In this document: positions 1-6,001 of the stretch, in pieces
How the letters are laid out: each line of letters starts with the position of its first letter
Numbering within the stretch: position 1 is the stretch's first letter
Assembly: GCA_964461025.1 (NCBI GenBank)
Contig: CAYWSE010000127.1
Coordinates: forward strand, 1 to 6,196
Direction: 5' to 3'
DNA from: JAHBVL01 sp964461025
GTDB taxonomy: Bacteria; Chloroflexota; Chloroflexia; Thermomicrobiales; UBA6265
Length of the DNA: 6,196 bases
Notes under the pieces: model-generated
Told to the model about the DNA's origin: nothing
Database searches by the model: none
The model's input: the letters and a program-made list of their open reading frames with translations, nothing else
Position numbers and translations under genes: made by a program

Positions 1-3
1 GGT

Positions 4-11
4 CTCCTCCT
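4..11 (-). promoter_or_regulatory. Strong Shine-Dalgarno-like site at the window edge
   Basis: Read on the minus strand, bases 11 to 4 are AGGAGGAG, followed by only three more bases before the window ends. That is a near-perfect ribosome-binding site at the right distance for a start codon lying a few bases outside the window. The inference is that another minus-strand gene begins just to the left, downstream of crcB. The start codon itself is not visible, so this could be chance. Confidence 0.3.
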
Positions 12-49
12 GACCGATCTGCGGCTAGTCAAGAGTGCCAAAGTTCAGT

Positions 50-64
50 GCGCACGGCGTGCGC
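50..64. repeat. Short GC-rich inverted repeat
   Basis: GCGCAC (50-55) and GTGCGC (59-64) are perfect 6-base inverted arms around a GGC loop. As RNA this would be a small stable hairpin. It lies 127 bases past the crcB stop on the minus strand and has no T-run on either side, so it is not a standard intrinsic terminator. Its function is unknown. Confidence 0.35.
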
Positions 65-190
65 CTAACGCATCCCAGAAGGCGCTGCTGTTCGGGCCAC
101 GGCCATTGGCAGAGGCCTCTCTCCACGACTTTGTCGCTCCGTTCGACCACGCGCTGGCACGGGGCGCGGCGGCTACAGTGCCCTATCCGT

Positions 191-565
191 CTACACAAGC
201 CGCCGCATTAGCCAGACTCCGAACAGGCACGCGGCAATTGCCGCAGCATTGCTGGCCAGTATGTACGCGCCAGCGCGAGCATATTTGCCGGAATCGAGCA
301 GGGTCACCGTTTCAAACGCGAACGAGCTGAAGGTTGTAAATCCGCCCAAAAAACCGACGACGAGGAAGAGACGGTAGACCGGATCAGTGACCAGCCGCTG
401 CCCCAGGAACTCCATGATCAGACCGATCAACAGCGAGCCGGCGACGTTGATGGTCAGCGTCCCCCAGGGGAACGCGGCGCCATATCGCTCGATGATCTCC
501 CGGCCGAGAAAATACCTGGCATTGGCGCCGAGAAAACCGCCGATGCCCACCCAGAGCACGGTCAT
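191..565 (-). CDS. crcB: CrcB/Fluc-type fluoride ion channel
   Basis: This 124-residue protein is of normal length for a single Fluc subunit. Known members form dual-topology dimers in the inner membrane that let fluoride leak out of the cell. The visible signatures are the N-terminal GGFLGANARY (9-18), the GTLTIN segment (35-40) with the conserved pore asparagine N40, and GFLGGFTTFSSF (71-82), which carries the two pore-lining phenylalanines F79 and F82 and the region of the central sodium site. Four hydrophobic segments are visible, near residues 2-20, 35-55, 66-90 and 98-121. The ATG at 565 is chosen because the frame offers no other start before an upstream stop at 596-598. It lacks its own good ribosome-binding site: the strong one (605-610) serves a tiny reading frame that overlaps this start. 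The gene lies downstream of the DUF2238-like gene on the same strand. The family assignment is secure; fluoride transport is inferred from the family. Confidence 0.95.
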   Translation of the reverse strand: MTVLWVGIGGFLGANARYFLGREIIERYGAAFPWGTLTINVAGSLLIGLIMEFLGQRLVTDPVYRLFLVVGFLGGFTTFSSFAFETVTLLDSGKYARAGAYILASNAAAIAACLFGVWLMRRLV

Positions 566-594
566 CGTCGCACAATCCGGACCAGCTGCGTCAT
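562..594 (-). CDS. Ten-codon leader reading frame coupled to crcB
   Basis: On the minus strand, an AAGGAG ribosome-binding site (610-605) is followed after 10 bases by an ATG opening the frame MTQLVRIVRR. This ends in a TGA that overlaps the crcB ATG in an ATGA arrangement. It is the only well-placed Shine-Dalgarno sequence ahead of crcB, so ribosomes may load here, terminate, and restart on crcB. Alternatively it may be the trace of an old crcB N-terminus displaced by a frameshift, or chance. There is no evidence that the peptide itself has a function. Confidence 0.35.
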   Translation of the reverse strand: MTQLVRIVRR

Positions 595-628
595 GTCAGT
601 GTGTCTCCTTCGCACTCGATAGATGGGG

Positions 629-1225
629 CTACGAGCCGTCAACTGCGTCTCGCTGTTTCCACTGCCATTGGGTGACGATCAGTGTGGCGATCGTCGCCCC
701 GATCAGCGCCAATCCCGTGTCACCCAGTGTATCGGTGTAGGCCGTCTCCAGTTCAGGTGAGTTTCGCACGAAGGTAACGTATTCCAGCACTTCCCAGAGG
801 TACGCCGTCAATGCCGCGAATCCGATCATCAATCCGGCCGCAGCCCATTTGCCAACCGGCAATCTCAGCAACACCTGCCCGAAAGCGAGCGTGAGAATGC
901 CCCAGTTGAGAAAGTGATTGAAATCGTCCCACCACTCGATCGTATCGTAGAGATTCAGGGCATTGCCGGCGGTGTCGATGAGCAAGGGCATCACGACCAG
1001 AATGTCCAGACCGTGCGGATAATCGATCTGCACGCCTCTGCGGCGAGTCAAATACCAATAGCCGGCAGGCACGACGATCGCCGAGATTGGATAGAAAAGC
1101 GCGCGGGCGTGCATCGCCTTGCCCTGAAACTGTTCCATATCAGGATTGAGGACGGCAAAGAGAAGCAGTCCTATCAGAGCCGCTTTGACGGCCAGATTCA
1201 CCCAGAAGATTGCCGGCCGGTTCAT
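629..1225 (-). CDS. DUF2238/YjdF-like multi-pass membrane protein
   Basis: This 198-residue, mostly hydrophobic protein has likely membrane segments near residues 6-26, 42-59, 73-90, 106-122, 127-147 and 168-186. It resembles the DUF2238 (YjdF-like) integral membrane family, whose function is not established to my knowledge. Its most telling features are polar residues at or near the ends of the helices: D84 and N88, the YDTIEWWDDFNHF stretch (93-105) with D100, D101 and H104, the WEVLEY motif with E145 and E148, and DTLGD (165-169). Such acidic and histidine residues could bind a metal or form an active site, but that is inference. The ATG at 1225 is preferred over a GTG at 1243 because a GGGGTGG purine-rich stretch lies about 7 bases ahead of it. 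It is probably the first gene of a two-gene unit with crcB, which starts 63 bases after its stop. The family assignment is moderately sure; no function is claimed. Confidence 0.75.
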   Translation of the reverse strand: MNRPAIFWVNLAVKAALIGLLLFAVLNPDMEQFQGKAMHARALFYPISAIVVPAGYWYLTRRRGVQIDYPHGLDILVVMPLLIDTAGNALNLYDTIEWWDDFNHFLNWGILTLAFGQVLLRLPVGKWAAAGLMIGFAALTAYLWEVLEYVTFVRNSPELETAYTDTLGDTGLALIGATIATLIVTQWQWKQRDAVDGS

Positions 1226-1421
1226 CGAGTAACCACCCCGCACTGGTAGACCATCAAAGAGTCATTTACGGTAGGCTTCCTGAGATCAACTGCCTTTAGC
1301 TTGTTCACCTGCCAAATCAGTGTAGCCGATCCTCTGTCTCGAGATTCGGCCTCGACGAGTTGCGACAAATATCCTGGGTCAATCCACGCTGTGCGCCTGC
1401 ACGCGACCGGGAGTCGCGCAT

Positions 1422-1449
1422 TTGACACCAGAGTCAGGTCGCGCATAGC
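1422..1449 (+). promoter_or_regulatory. Sigma70-like promoter for the LacI-family regulator
   Basis: A perfect TTGACA -35 box (1422-1427) is followed after 16 bases by CATAGC (1444-1449), a weak -10 that keeps only the central ATA of TATAAT. Transcription would start near 1456, about 35 bases before the regulator's start codon. The strong -35 and the position support it; the poor -10 is the main doubt. Confidence 0.4.
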
Positions 1450-1466
1450 ATTGCTGTAGCGATTTA

Positions 1467-1478
1467 GTAAAACGTTAC
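1467..1478. promoter_or_regulatory. Candidate LacI-family operator (autoregulation)
   Basis: GTAAAACGTTAC is an inverted repeat with GTAA and TTAC arms, and it also contains the AACGTT palindrome around a central CpG. LacI-family operators are typically palindromes with a central CG, often resembling TGTAAACGTTTACA. This site is close, with one base shifted between the arms. It lies just downstream of the predicted transcription start and ends 12 bases before the regulator's ATG, where a bound repressor would block its own transcription. It is short, and no second copy was seen in the window. Confidence 0.4.
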
Positions 1479-1490
1479 AGAGAACGAGCC

Positions 1491-2519
1491 ATGTCCAAGC
1501 GAGCCACCATCAAGGCCGTTGCCGACGAAGCTGGTGTATCCGTATCCACCGTCTCCAACGTCATGAGCGGCCGCCATCACCAGATGAAGCCCGAAACACG
1601 CGACCGGGTGCTGGCGGCGATCTCGTCGCTGAATTACCGACCCAATCAGGTCGCCCGCAGTTTGGTGATGAATCGCACCGCGACGATTGGTCTCATCGTC
1701 GGCGAACTGACCAATTCACTCTACCCACCGGTCACGATCGGAGCCGAAGCGGCATGCCGGGAGTCGGGCTACAGCCTCATCCTGGCAGGCGCGGAAACGG
1801 TCGAGGCCGAACGGCAGAGCGTGGAGCTGATGCGGGCCAAGCAGGTCGACGCCTTGATCGTCTTCTCGGTTTCCTATCACGAAGCCGCCAGCGACCATCT
1901 GCAGCAGACCGAACGAGAAGGCACTCCTGTGATTGCCCTGAATCGTCACCTCCCGCACGATTCCCCACTTTCCGCCGTCTGGTTCGACCATCGCGACGGC
2001 GCCTATCGAGCCACGCAGCACCTCATCTCGCTGGGTCACCGGCGCATTGCCCACATCGCCGGACCCCCAAACCGCATGACGGGCATCGAACGACAGGCAG
2101 GCTACGAAATCGCCCTGAGAGAAGCACGGCTATCGATCGACGCCGATCTGGTCGGCATCGGCGACTACTCGTTCGAGTCGGGCGAGCGATGCATGACCGC
2201 GCTCTGGGAGCGACGTCCGACTGCTGTTTTCGTTGGAGGCGATGTCATGGCGCTGGGAGCCCTTCGAGCCCTGGTTCGCCTCAAGGCTCGGGTGCCGGAG
2301 GACATTTCACTGGTCGCTTTTGGTAATCCCGATGCCGTCCGCTATGCGAATCCGCCACTCACGACGATCGACCTGCCAGTCGCTGCGGCAGGGCGGGCCG
2401 CAGTCGAGCTGGCGCTTGCCAGAATCCGGGACAGAACGACAAAGGAGGTGCGCACGCTGCAAACATCATTGCTCATTCGAGAGACAACAGCGCCACCAGC
2501 GGCCCCTGTCTCCATGTGA
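1491..2519 (+). CDS. LacI-family transcriptional regulator
   Basis: This 342-residue protein has the full two-part LacI layout. The N-terminal helix-turn-helix (residues 6-27) reads TIKAVADEAGVSVSTVSNVMSG. A hinge helix around PNQVARSL (51-58) includes the leucine (L58) that in this family wedges into the operator's central base step. From about residue 65 (TIGLIV) the rest is a periplasmic-binding-protein-like effector domain, with the typical segments VDALIVFS, RRIAHIAGP, TAVFVGGDVMALGAL and PLTTIDLP. Such proteins usually repress a nearby sugar-use operon and let go when the sugar binds. The ATG at 1491 follows an AGAGAACGAG purine stretch and begins the expected N-terminus. The gene ends 63 bases before the binding-protein gene on the same strand, so it probably regulates that importer and its own transcription. 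Specificity residues V18, S19 and N23 differ from the LacI YQ/R set. The effector is unknown. Confidence 0.93.
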   Translation: MSKRATIKAVADEAGVSVSTVSNVMSGRHHQMKPETRDRVLAAISSLNYRPNQVARSLVMNRTATIGLIVGELTNSLYPPVTIGAEAACRESGYSLILAGAETVEAERQSVELMRAKQVDALIVFSVSYHEAASDHLQQTEREGTPVIALNRHLPHDSPLSAVWFDHRDGAYRATQHLISLGHRRIAHIAGPPNRMTGIERQAGYEIALREARLSIDADLVGIGDYSFESGERCMTALWERRPTAVFVGGDVMALGALRALVRLKARVPEDISLVAFGNPDAVRYANPPLTTIDLPVAAAGRAAVELALARIRDRTTKEVRTLQTSLLIRETTAPPAAPVSM

Positions 2520-2524
2520 TGAGC

Positions 2525-2542
2525 GGCCCCGTCGCGGGGTCC
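2525..2542 (+). other. Small hairpin between the regulator and binding-protein genes
   Basis: CCCCG (2527-2531) pairs with CGGGG (2535-2539) around a TCG loop, and GG (2525-2526) can add two pairs to CC (2541-2542) across a bulged T. No T-run follows, so it is not a standard terminator. It may slow or stabilise the transcript in the 63-base gap before the binding-protein gene, or do nothing. Confidence 0.3.
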
Positions 2543-2566
2543 AGATCGAATCCGTCTCACTCGAAC

Positions 2567-2573
2567 AAGGAGG
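2567..2573 (+). promoter_or_regulatory. Strong ribosome-binding site of the binding-protein gene
   Basis: AAGGAGG lies 9 bases ahead of the GTG at 2583. This fixes the start of the binding-protein gene at a non-ATG codon and is the strongest ribosome-binding site in the plus-strand cluster. That suits a protein that importers need in excess. Confidence 0.8.
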
Positions 2574-2582
2574 ACGTGAACT

Positions 2583-3929
2583 GTGAAACGATCGCACGAC
2601 ACCCTGACCTCATTCGCGCGGAAAAGCGTGAATCGTCGAACCCTGCTGGGCGGCGCCGCCGGACTGGCTGCTGGAGCAGCTTCGTTCTCGTTGCCTCGTG
2701 GCGCCAGCGCGCAAAGCACCGATCTCGATTTCACCGTCTGGAGCTATGGCGAGGACGTTATCCAGGACAACATTCGCCTCTTCCAGGAAGCCAATCCCGG
2801 AGTCTCGGTGAATCTCAGTTCCTTCGCCTGGGAGGAATTCCACACGACGATGGTGAACCGGTTCAGCTCCGGCACGGCGACAGACGTCTCGTACAACGGC
2901 GGCAACTGGCTCGAAGAGTTTGCGGCCGCAGGCTGGGTCGTGCCGCTTGATGCCCACTTCGATTGGGTCGCTGGTTACGAGGAGAAGATCCTTCCATTCG
3001 CCTGGAAAGACATGACGTACAACGGCGAAGTCTACGGACTGCCGTACTATTCCGACACCATCACCTTCATGTACAACGAGCGGATTCTTTCCGATGCTGG
3101 ATTCTCCGCTCCACCAGCAACCTGGGAAGAAGTCACCGAGCAAAGCCTCGCACTCAAAGAGGCAGGGATGGACGCACCCTTCGTCTATGAGTTCAGCAAC
3201 ACGCTGCCAAATGTCAGTGAGGCCCTCGCCAGCATGATCTTCGGCAGGGGCGGCGAGCTGATCGACGAAGAACACAATCCACTCTGGACCGATCCGGAAA
3301 GCCCGGCGTTCCTGCAGATGAAGTGGCTCGTCGACGCGAAAAATGCCGACGGCATTCTGACCATCCAGGACCATGAGACAACGGTCACACGCGACCTCAA
3401 CACCGGCAACCATGCGTACTCAGTGATGTTCAATTACAACCTCGCCGCGCTGAACAACGCCGCGACATCGCCGCTCGCCGGAGAGTTCAAACTCGGCCTG
3501 ATGCCTGGCGAAACGCATGAATGCTACGGCTTCGCCAAGTTCTACAACATGACCCAGATGGCCGCTGACCGGGGCCAGGAGGTCATCGACGCCAGTGGTG
3601 CGTTCATCGAGTACATGGCCGGTGAGGTTGACGGCGGTTTTCCGGTCGCCAAGCGCTGGGCCATCGAGCATGGCCTCGGGTTTGCCCAGATTCCGCTTCT
3701 CGACGACCCCGAAGTTCAGGAAGCATTCGGCGCATGGGTCGACGTGCCAACCTGGCGATCGCAGCTGGAAATGGCCCGCGGCCGGAACCAGGCGGTCTGG
3801 TACGGCATCTGGAGCGAATCATTCCACCCGATGCTCGGACAAGCGCTGAACGGCGAAATCACCGTCGAGGAGCTCGCGGAGCGTTCGGCTGAAGAGTGGA
3901 ACACGCTCAAGCAACGCGTCGAAGGCTAA
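2583..3929 (+). CDS. Tat-exported carbohydrate ABC transporter substrate-binding protein (family 1)
   Basis: This 448-residue protein captures a sugar or sugar derivative outside the membrane and hands it to the two permeases encoded next. The N-terminus is a twin-arginine signal: a polar stretch, then NRRTLL (17-22), an alanine- and glycine-rich hydrophobic core (23-37), and a likely signal-peptidase-I site after ASA (41-43). No lipobox cysteine is present, so it is apparently not a lipoprotein. The mature part has the family 1 solute-binding layout: a first strand DFTVWSYG (49-56), a helix ending in LFQEANPGVSV, then a segment with the family-typical DVSYNGGNWLEEFAAAGWVVPLD, and YYSDTITFMYNERIL, the usual 'allows import of a partner strand' region of this fold. 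Length fits the family. The GTG start follows a perfect AAGGAGG. A strong hairpin after its stop probably keeps its message more abundant than the permeases. The family is secure; the substrate is unknown, with CUT1-type sugars most likely. Confidence 0.93.
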   Translation: MKRSHDTLTSFARKSVNRRTLLGGAAGLAAGAASFSLPRGASAQSTDLDFTVWSYGEDVIQDNIRLFQEANPGVSVNLSSFAWEEFHTTMVNRFSSGTATDVSYNGGNWLEEFAAAGWVVPLDAHFDWVAGYEEKILPFAWKDMTYNGEVYGLPYYSDTITFMYNERILSDAGFSAPPATWEEVTEQSLALKEAGMDAPFVYEFSNTLPNVSEALASMIFGRGGELIDEEHNPLWTDPESPAFLQMKWLVDAKNADGILTIQDHETTVTRDLNTGNHAYSVMFNYNLAALNNAATSPLAGEFKLGLMPGETHECYGFAKFYNMTQMAADRGQEVIDASGAFIEYMAGEVDGGFPVAKRWAIEHGLGFAQIPLLDDPEVQEAFGAWVDVPTWRSQLEMARGRNQAVWYGIWSESFHPMLGQALNGEITVEELAERSAEEWNTLKQRVEG

Positions 3930-3947
3930 TCACCGACTGCGCTCACA

Positions 3948-3983
3948 CGTCCCGCCGCCGAGACAGTGTTCGGCGGCGGGGCG
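3948..3983 (+). promoter_or_regulatory. Strong intercistronic hairpin after the binding-protein gene
   Basis: CCCGCCGCCGA (3951-3961) pairs perfectly with TCGGCGGCGGG (3970-3980) around an 8-base loop. Three further outer pairs (C3948-G3983, G3949-C3982 and a T3950-G3981 wobble) bring the stem to 14 pairs. It begins 19 bases after the stop codon. No T-run follows directly, so it does not look like a full terminator. Its position matches the stabilising or partially terminating hairpins known between binding-protein and permease genes, which allow more binding protein than permease to be made. Confidence 0.65.
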
Positions 3984-4097
3984 CTGGCCACGGACTCAGA
4001 ATCCTCTGCCGCACCAGACACGCTGCTCTCTGGCGATCGCAAACATCAGCACGTTCTAGGGCCCAAATCGCGTTTTTTCGGAACATTGGAAACCATT

Positions 4098-5009
4098 ATG
4101 GCGGCCGCACCGAGACACAGATTCCAGCCCAGAGGTCATGCACTCACCGGGTTCATCATGGTCCTGCCGGCGCTGGCGTTGATTGCGGTATTTACCATCT
4201 GGCCTTTTGCCAGGGCAATCCGCCAGAGCACCCGCATCGAATCGCCAATATTCCCTTCACAGTATGTCGGTTTGCAGAACTACCGTGATATCTGGAACGG
4301 CTTCTATTTCCGGGACGCTGCGCAGAACTCCATGTTGTTCGCGGCAATTACGGTTCCATTGCTACTCGGGCTGGGAATCCTGGTCGCGCTGCTTCTCAAT
4401 GAGCCGTTCCTTGGAAACACGGCATTGCGGATCGGCATGCTTCTGCCGTGGGCGCTGCCGGCAGCGGCATCAGGATTGATTTGGCGCTGGATTTTCCTGG
4501 ACAGCTGGGGCGCCCTCAATGCCTGGCTCTACAAGATCGGCATTATCGACAGCTACGTCAACTGGCTCACCAATCCCGATCTGGCCAAAGCAACGGTGAT
4601 CGTCGTCTTCGTGTGGGCACAGCTTCCCTTGGCCGCGGTCTTTCTCCTCGCGGCGCTGCAATCAGTCCCAGAAGAACTCTATGGAGCCGCTGCGATCGAC
4701 GGGGCCAGCTCCTTCGGCCGTTTTCGGACGGTGACCCTCCCCGGTATTCGTTCGATGCTGGTCATTGTTGCGCTCTTCGAGCTCCTGATGGCCGTAACGA
4801 CGTTTGATATTGTCTATTCCCTGACGCAAGGAGGACCTGGCACAGCAACCACGCTCCTCTCCTACTTCACCTGGTCGGAAAGCTTCCGGAGACTCGACTT
4901 CGGTCGTGGTTCAGCACTGGCAATCATGATCTCGCTGTCGTCGCTGGTCCTGATTCTGATTCTCGTGCGTGCCCTCCCCAAAGGAGCGCTGGAGGATGAA
5001 CAGGCATGA
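4098..5009 (+). CDS. Carbohydrate ABC transporter permease, MalF/UgpA type
   Basis: This 303-residue inner-membrane protein forms one half of the importer's channel. Six hydrophobic segments are visible, near residues 16-38, 76-100, 108-133, 162-187, 218-242 and 275-298. The cytoplasmic EAA loop that docks on the ATPase is clear at 191-215 (PEELYGAAAIDGASSF and on to TLP), and a TQGGPGTATTLL motif (243-254) typical of MalF-type subunits follows. The ATG at 4098 is chosen because it gives a normal short cytoplasmic N-terminus before the first helix and has GGAA six bases upstream. A longer version from GTG 3966 would start inside a hairpin loop and add 44 residues with no family look. A 168-base gap with the strong hairpin separates it from the binding-protein gene. 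It overlaps the next permease gene by 4 bases (ATGA), so the two are translationally coupled. Substrate unknown. Confidence 0.93.
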   Translation: MAAAPRHRFQPRGHALTGFIMVLPALALIAVFTIWPFARAIRQSTRIESPIFPSQYVGLQNYRDIWNGFYFRDAAQNSMLFAAITVPLLLGLGILVALLLNEPFLGNTALRIGMLLPWALPAAASGLIWRWIFLDSWGALNAWLYKIGIIDSYVNWLTNPDLAKATVIVVFVWAQLPLAAVFLLAALQSVPEELYGAAAIDGASSFGRFRTVTLPGIRSMLVIVALFELLMAVTTFDIVYSLTQGGPGTATTLLSYFTWSESFRRLDFGRGSALAIMISLSSLVLILILVRALPKGALEDEQA

Positions 5010-5899
5010 GGCATCGCTCTCCGCTCCGACGGATCGTCATTTATGCGGGCGCACTCCTGCTGGCGTTTTTCTGGTTTGCGCCGTTCGTCGTCGTGCTGTT
5101 GGGCAGCATCGTGCCCGAAGTCAACCTCGTCTCTTACCCGCCGGACTGGTTTCGCGACGGAGTCAACCTGCAAACGTACGACTACATCTTTACGGGCAAG
5201 GTGCCGGAGACATACGAGCAGCGGGGCGCCATGCGCAGCATGATCTCCAGCGAGGTTCGCCAGGTCCCGCGCGCGATTCTGAACAGCTTCATCGTTGCCA
5301 CGGCGGTCATGCTCATCAACCTCGTTTTCGGCAGTCTTGGCGCCTATGCCTACGCCCGGATCCGGTTTCCCGGCCGGAAGCTTGCCTTCACCTTCGTCCT
5401 CATGAGCAGGCTGATTCCCACAGTCGCTATTGCCGTTCCTTACTATCTGATTGTCCAGTCACTGAATCTGATCAATTCCTTCTGGGCACTGATTCTCATC
5501 TACTCTGTGCTGACACTGCCGTTTACCACTCTCGTATTGACGCTCTATTTCCGGGGCATTCCGGTCGAAATCGATGAGGCCGCCCAGCTCGAAGGCGCAT
5601 CGCCATGGCGCATTCTCCGAGACATTGGCATACCGCTGGCATTGCCAAGCATGATTGGGGCCGGGCTGTTTGCCTTCATGCTTTCGTACAGCGAGTTCAT
5701 GTTCGCGTTGTTCATCACCACGACCCGTGAGCGGCGCACGCTGCCAGTGGTAATTGGTTCGCTCTCTTCGAATACAGACGTTTCATGGAACATGCTCATG
5801 GCAACGATCGCTATCGGTACGATTCCGACGATAATCCTCGCCTTCCCGGTCTGGCGATTCATGGTCCGCGGACTGACCAGCGGGGCGATCAAGGGATAA
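5006..5899 (+). CDS. Carbohydrate ABC transporter permease, MalG/UgpE type
   Basis: This 297-residue inner-membrane protein is the second channel half, expected to pair with the MalF-type subunit. Six hydrophobic segments are visible, near residues 9-33, 90-114, 124-150, 156-180, 207-231 and 260-285. The EAA loop for ATPase contact is at 184-210 (GIPVEIDEAAQLEGASPW and on to GIP), with the conserved EAA...G spacing of MalG-type subunits. The loop between the first two helices (about 35-88) is long and polar and should lie outside the membrane, where it can meet the binding protein. The ATG at 5006 overlaps the previous gene's TGA, with GGAGG (4991-4995) ten bases ahead. No ATPase gene follows; the next gene encodes a DinB-type protein. 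The family is secure and the substrate unknown. Confidence 0.94.
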   Translation: MRHRSPLRRIVIYAGALLLAFFWFAPFVVVLLGSIVPEVNLVSYPPDWFRDGVNLQTYDYIFTGKVPETYEQRGAMRSMISSEVRQVPRAILNSFIVATAVMLINLVFGSLGAYAYARIRFPGRKLAFTFVLMSRLIPTVAIAVPYYLIVQSLNLINSFWALILIYSVLTLPFTTLVLTLYFRGIPVEIDEAAQLEGASPWRILRDIGIPLALPSMIGAGLFAFMLSYSEFMFALFITTTRERRTLPVVIGSLSSNTDVSWNMLMATIAIGTIPTIILAFPVWRFMVRGLTSGAIKG

Positions 5900-5976
5900 C
5901 CTCCGCTACCGGTCGATCCTTCGCACGTCGGAACGACTATTTCCTGAAACCCACTGCTCGCCGCCGGAGCAACGTG

Positions 5977-6001
5977 TTTCACGAATCACCGTTTCGTGGA
6001 A
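5977..6001 (+). promoter_or_regulatory. Hairpin touching the ribosome-binding site of the DinB-type gene
   Basis: TTTCACGAA (5977-5985) pairs with TTCGTGGAA (5993-6001), including one G-T wobble, around a 7-base loop. Its 3' arm ends on the first base of the AAGGA ribosome-binding site (6001-6005) for the gene starting at 6013. It could limit translation of that gene, act as a binding site at the DNA level, or simply separate it from the permease message. A weaker TGCTC/GAGCA hairpin lies just upstream (5955-5971). No T-run is present. Confidence 0.35.

Larger units (their letters stand above)
1..190. other. Left-edge stretch with no recognisable gene
   Basis: This stretch lies downstream of the crcB stop codon. 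Plus-strand frame 1 stays open from base 1 to base 330, but its translation resembles no family I know, and its last 140 bases run antisense to crcB, so I do not call it a gene. The minus strand has no plausible start with an open frame: the ATG near 106 stops after 13 codons. The stretch contains a short GC-rich inverted repeat (50-64) and a Shine-Dalgarno-like sequence on the minus strand (4-11), both listed separately. Confidence 0.5.
1226..1490. promoter_or_regulatory. Divergent intergenic region between the membrane-protein gene and lacI-type gene
   Basis: This 265-base region should contain start signals for both directions. On the plus strand a sigma70-like promoter and a short palindrome are visible near the right end and are listed separately. 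On the minus strand I see only a poor candidate: TACACT at 1324-1319, with no convincing -35 element. I looked for the conserved bases of the fluoride riboswitch on the minus strand and did not find them. A 74-codon minus-strand frame spans most of the region but looks spurious. Confidence 0.6.

Noticed and set aside
1..330. Plus-strand frame open from the window edge to 330
   Set aside because: The translation resembles no known family, has no start with a ribosome-binding site, and its second half is antisense to the well-supported crcB gene.
1261..1300. Possible fluoride riboswitch fragment on the minus strand near GTAGG
   Set aside because: The reverse complement has TGATC and CCTAC pieces, but the bases between do not fit the conserved TGATGRCTYCTAC core and no upstream aptamer stems were seen.
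1222..1446. A 74-codon minus-strand frame whose stop overlaps the ATG of the DUF2238-like gene
   Set aside because: The ATGA overlap is suggestive, but there is no ribosome-binding site at its start, no recognisable motif, and third-base composition looks less GC-rich than the real genes. It also runs through the predicted promoter of the LacI-family gene.
1754..2326. A 190-codon plus-strand frame inside the LacI-family gene
   Set aside because: It is an arginine- and proline-rich out-of-frame reading of a clear LacI-family coding region, typical of GC-rich shadows.
2610..3413. A 267-codon minus-strand frame antisense to the binding-protein gene
   Set aside because: The sense strand encodes an intact family 1 binding protein. 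The antisense product has no family resemblance, and long antisense frames are common in genes with this base bias.
4033..4078. Possible terminator ending in a run of six T bases before the MalF-type gene
   Set aside because: The only stem pairing near the T-run is GCGAT with ATCGC, five pairs across a 29-base loop, which is too weak and open for an intrinsic terminator.
3966..4097. Longer N-terminus for the MalF-type permease from GTG 3966
   Set aside because: The GTG is in the loop of a strong hairpin with no ribosome-binding site, and the added 44 residues do not look like a permease N-terminus.
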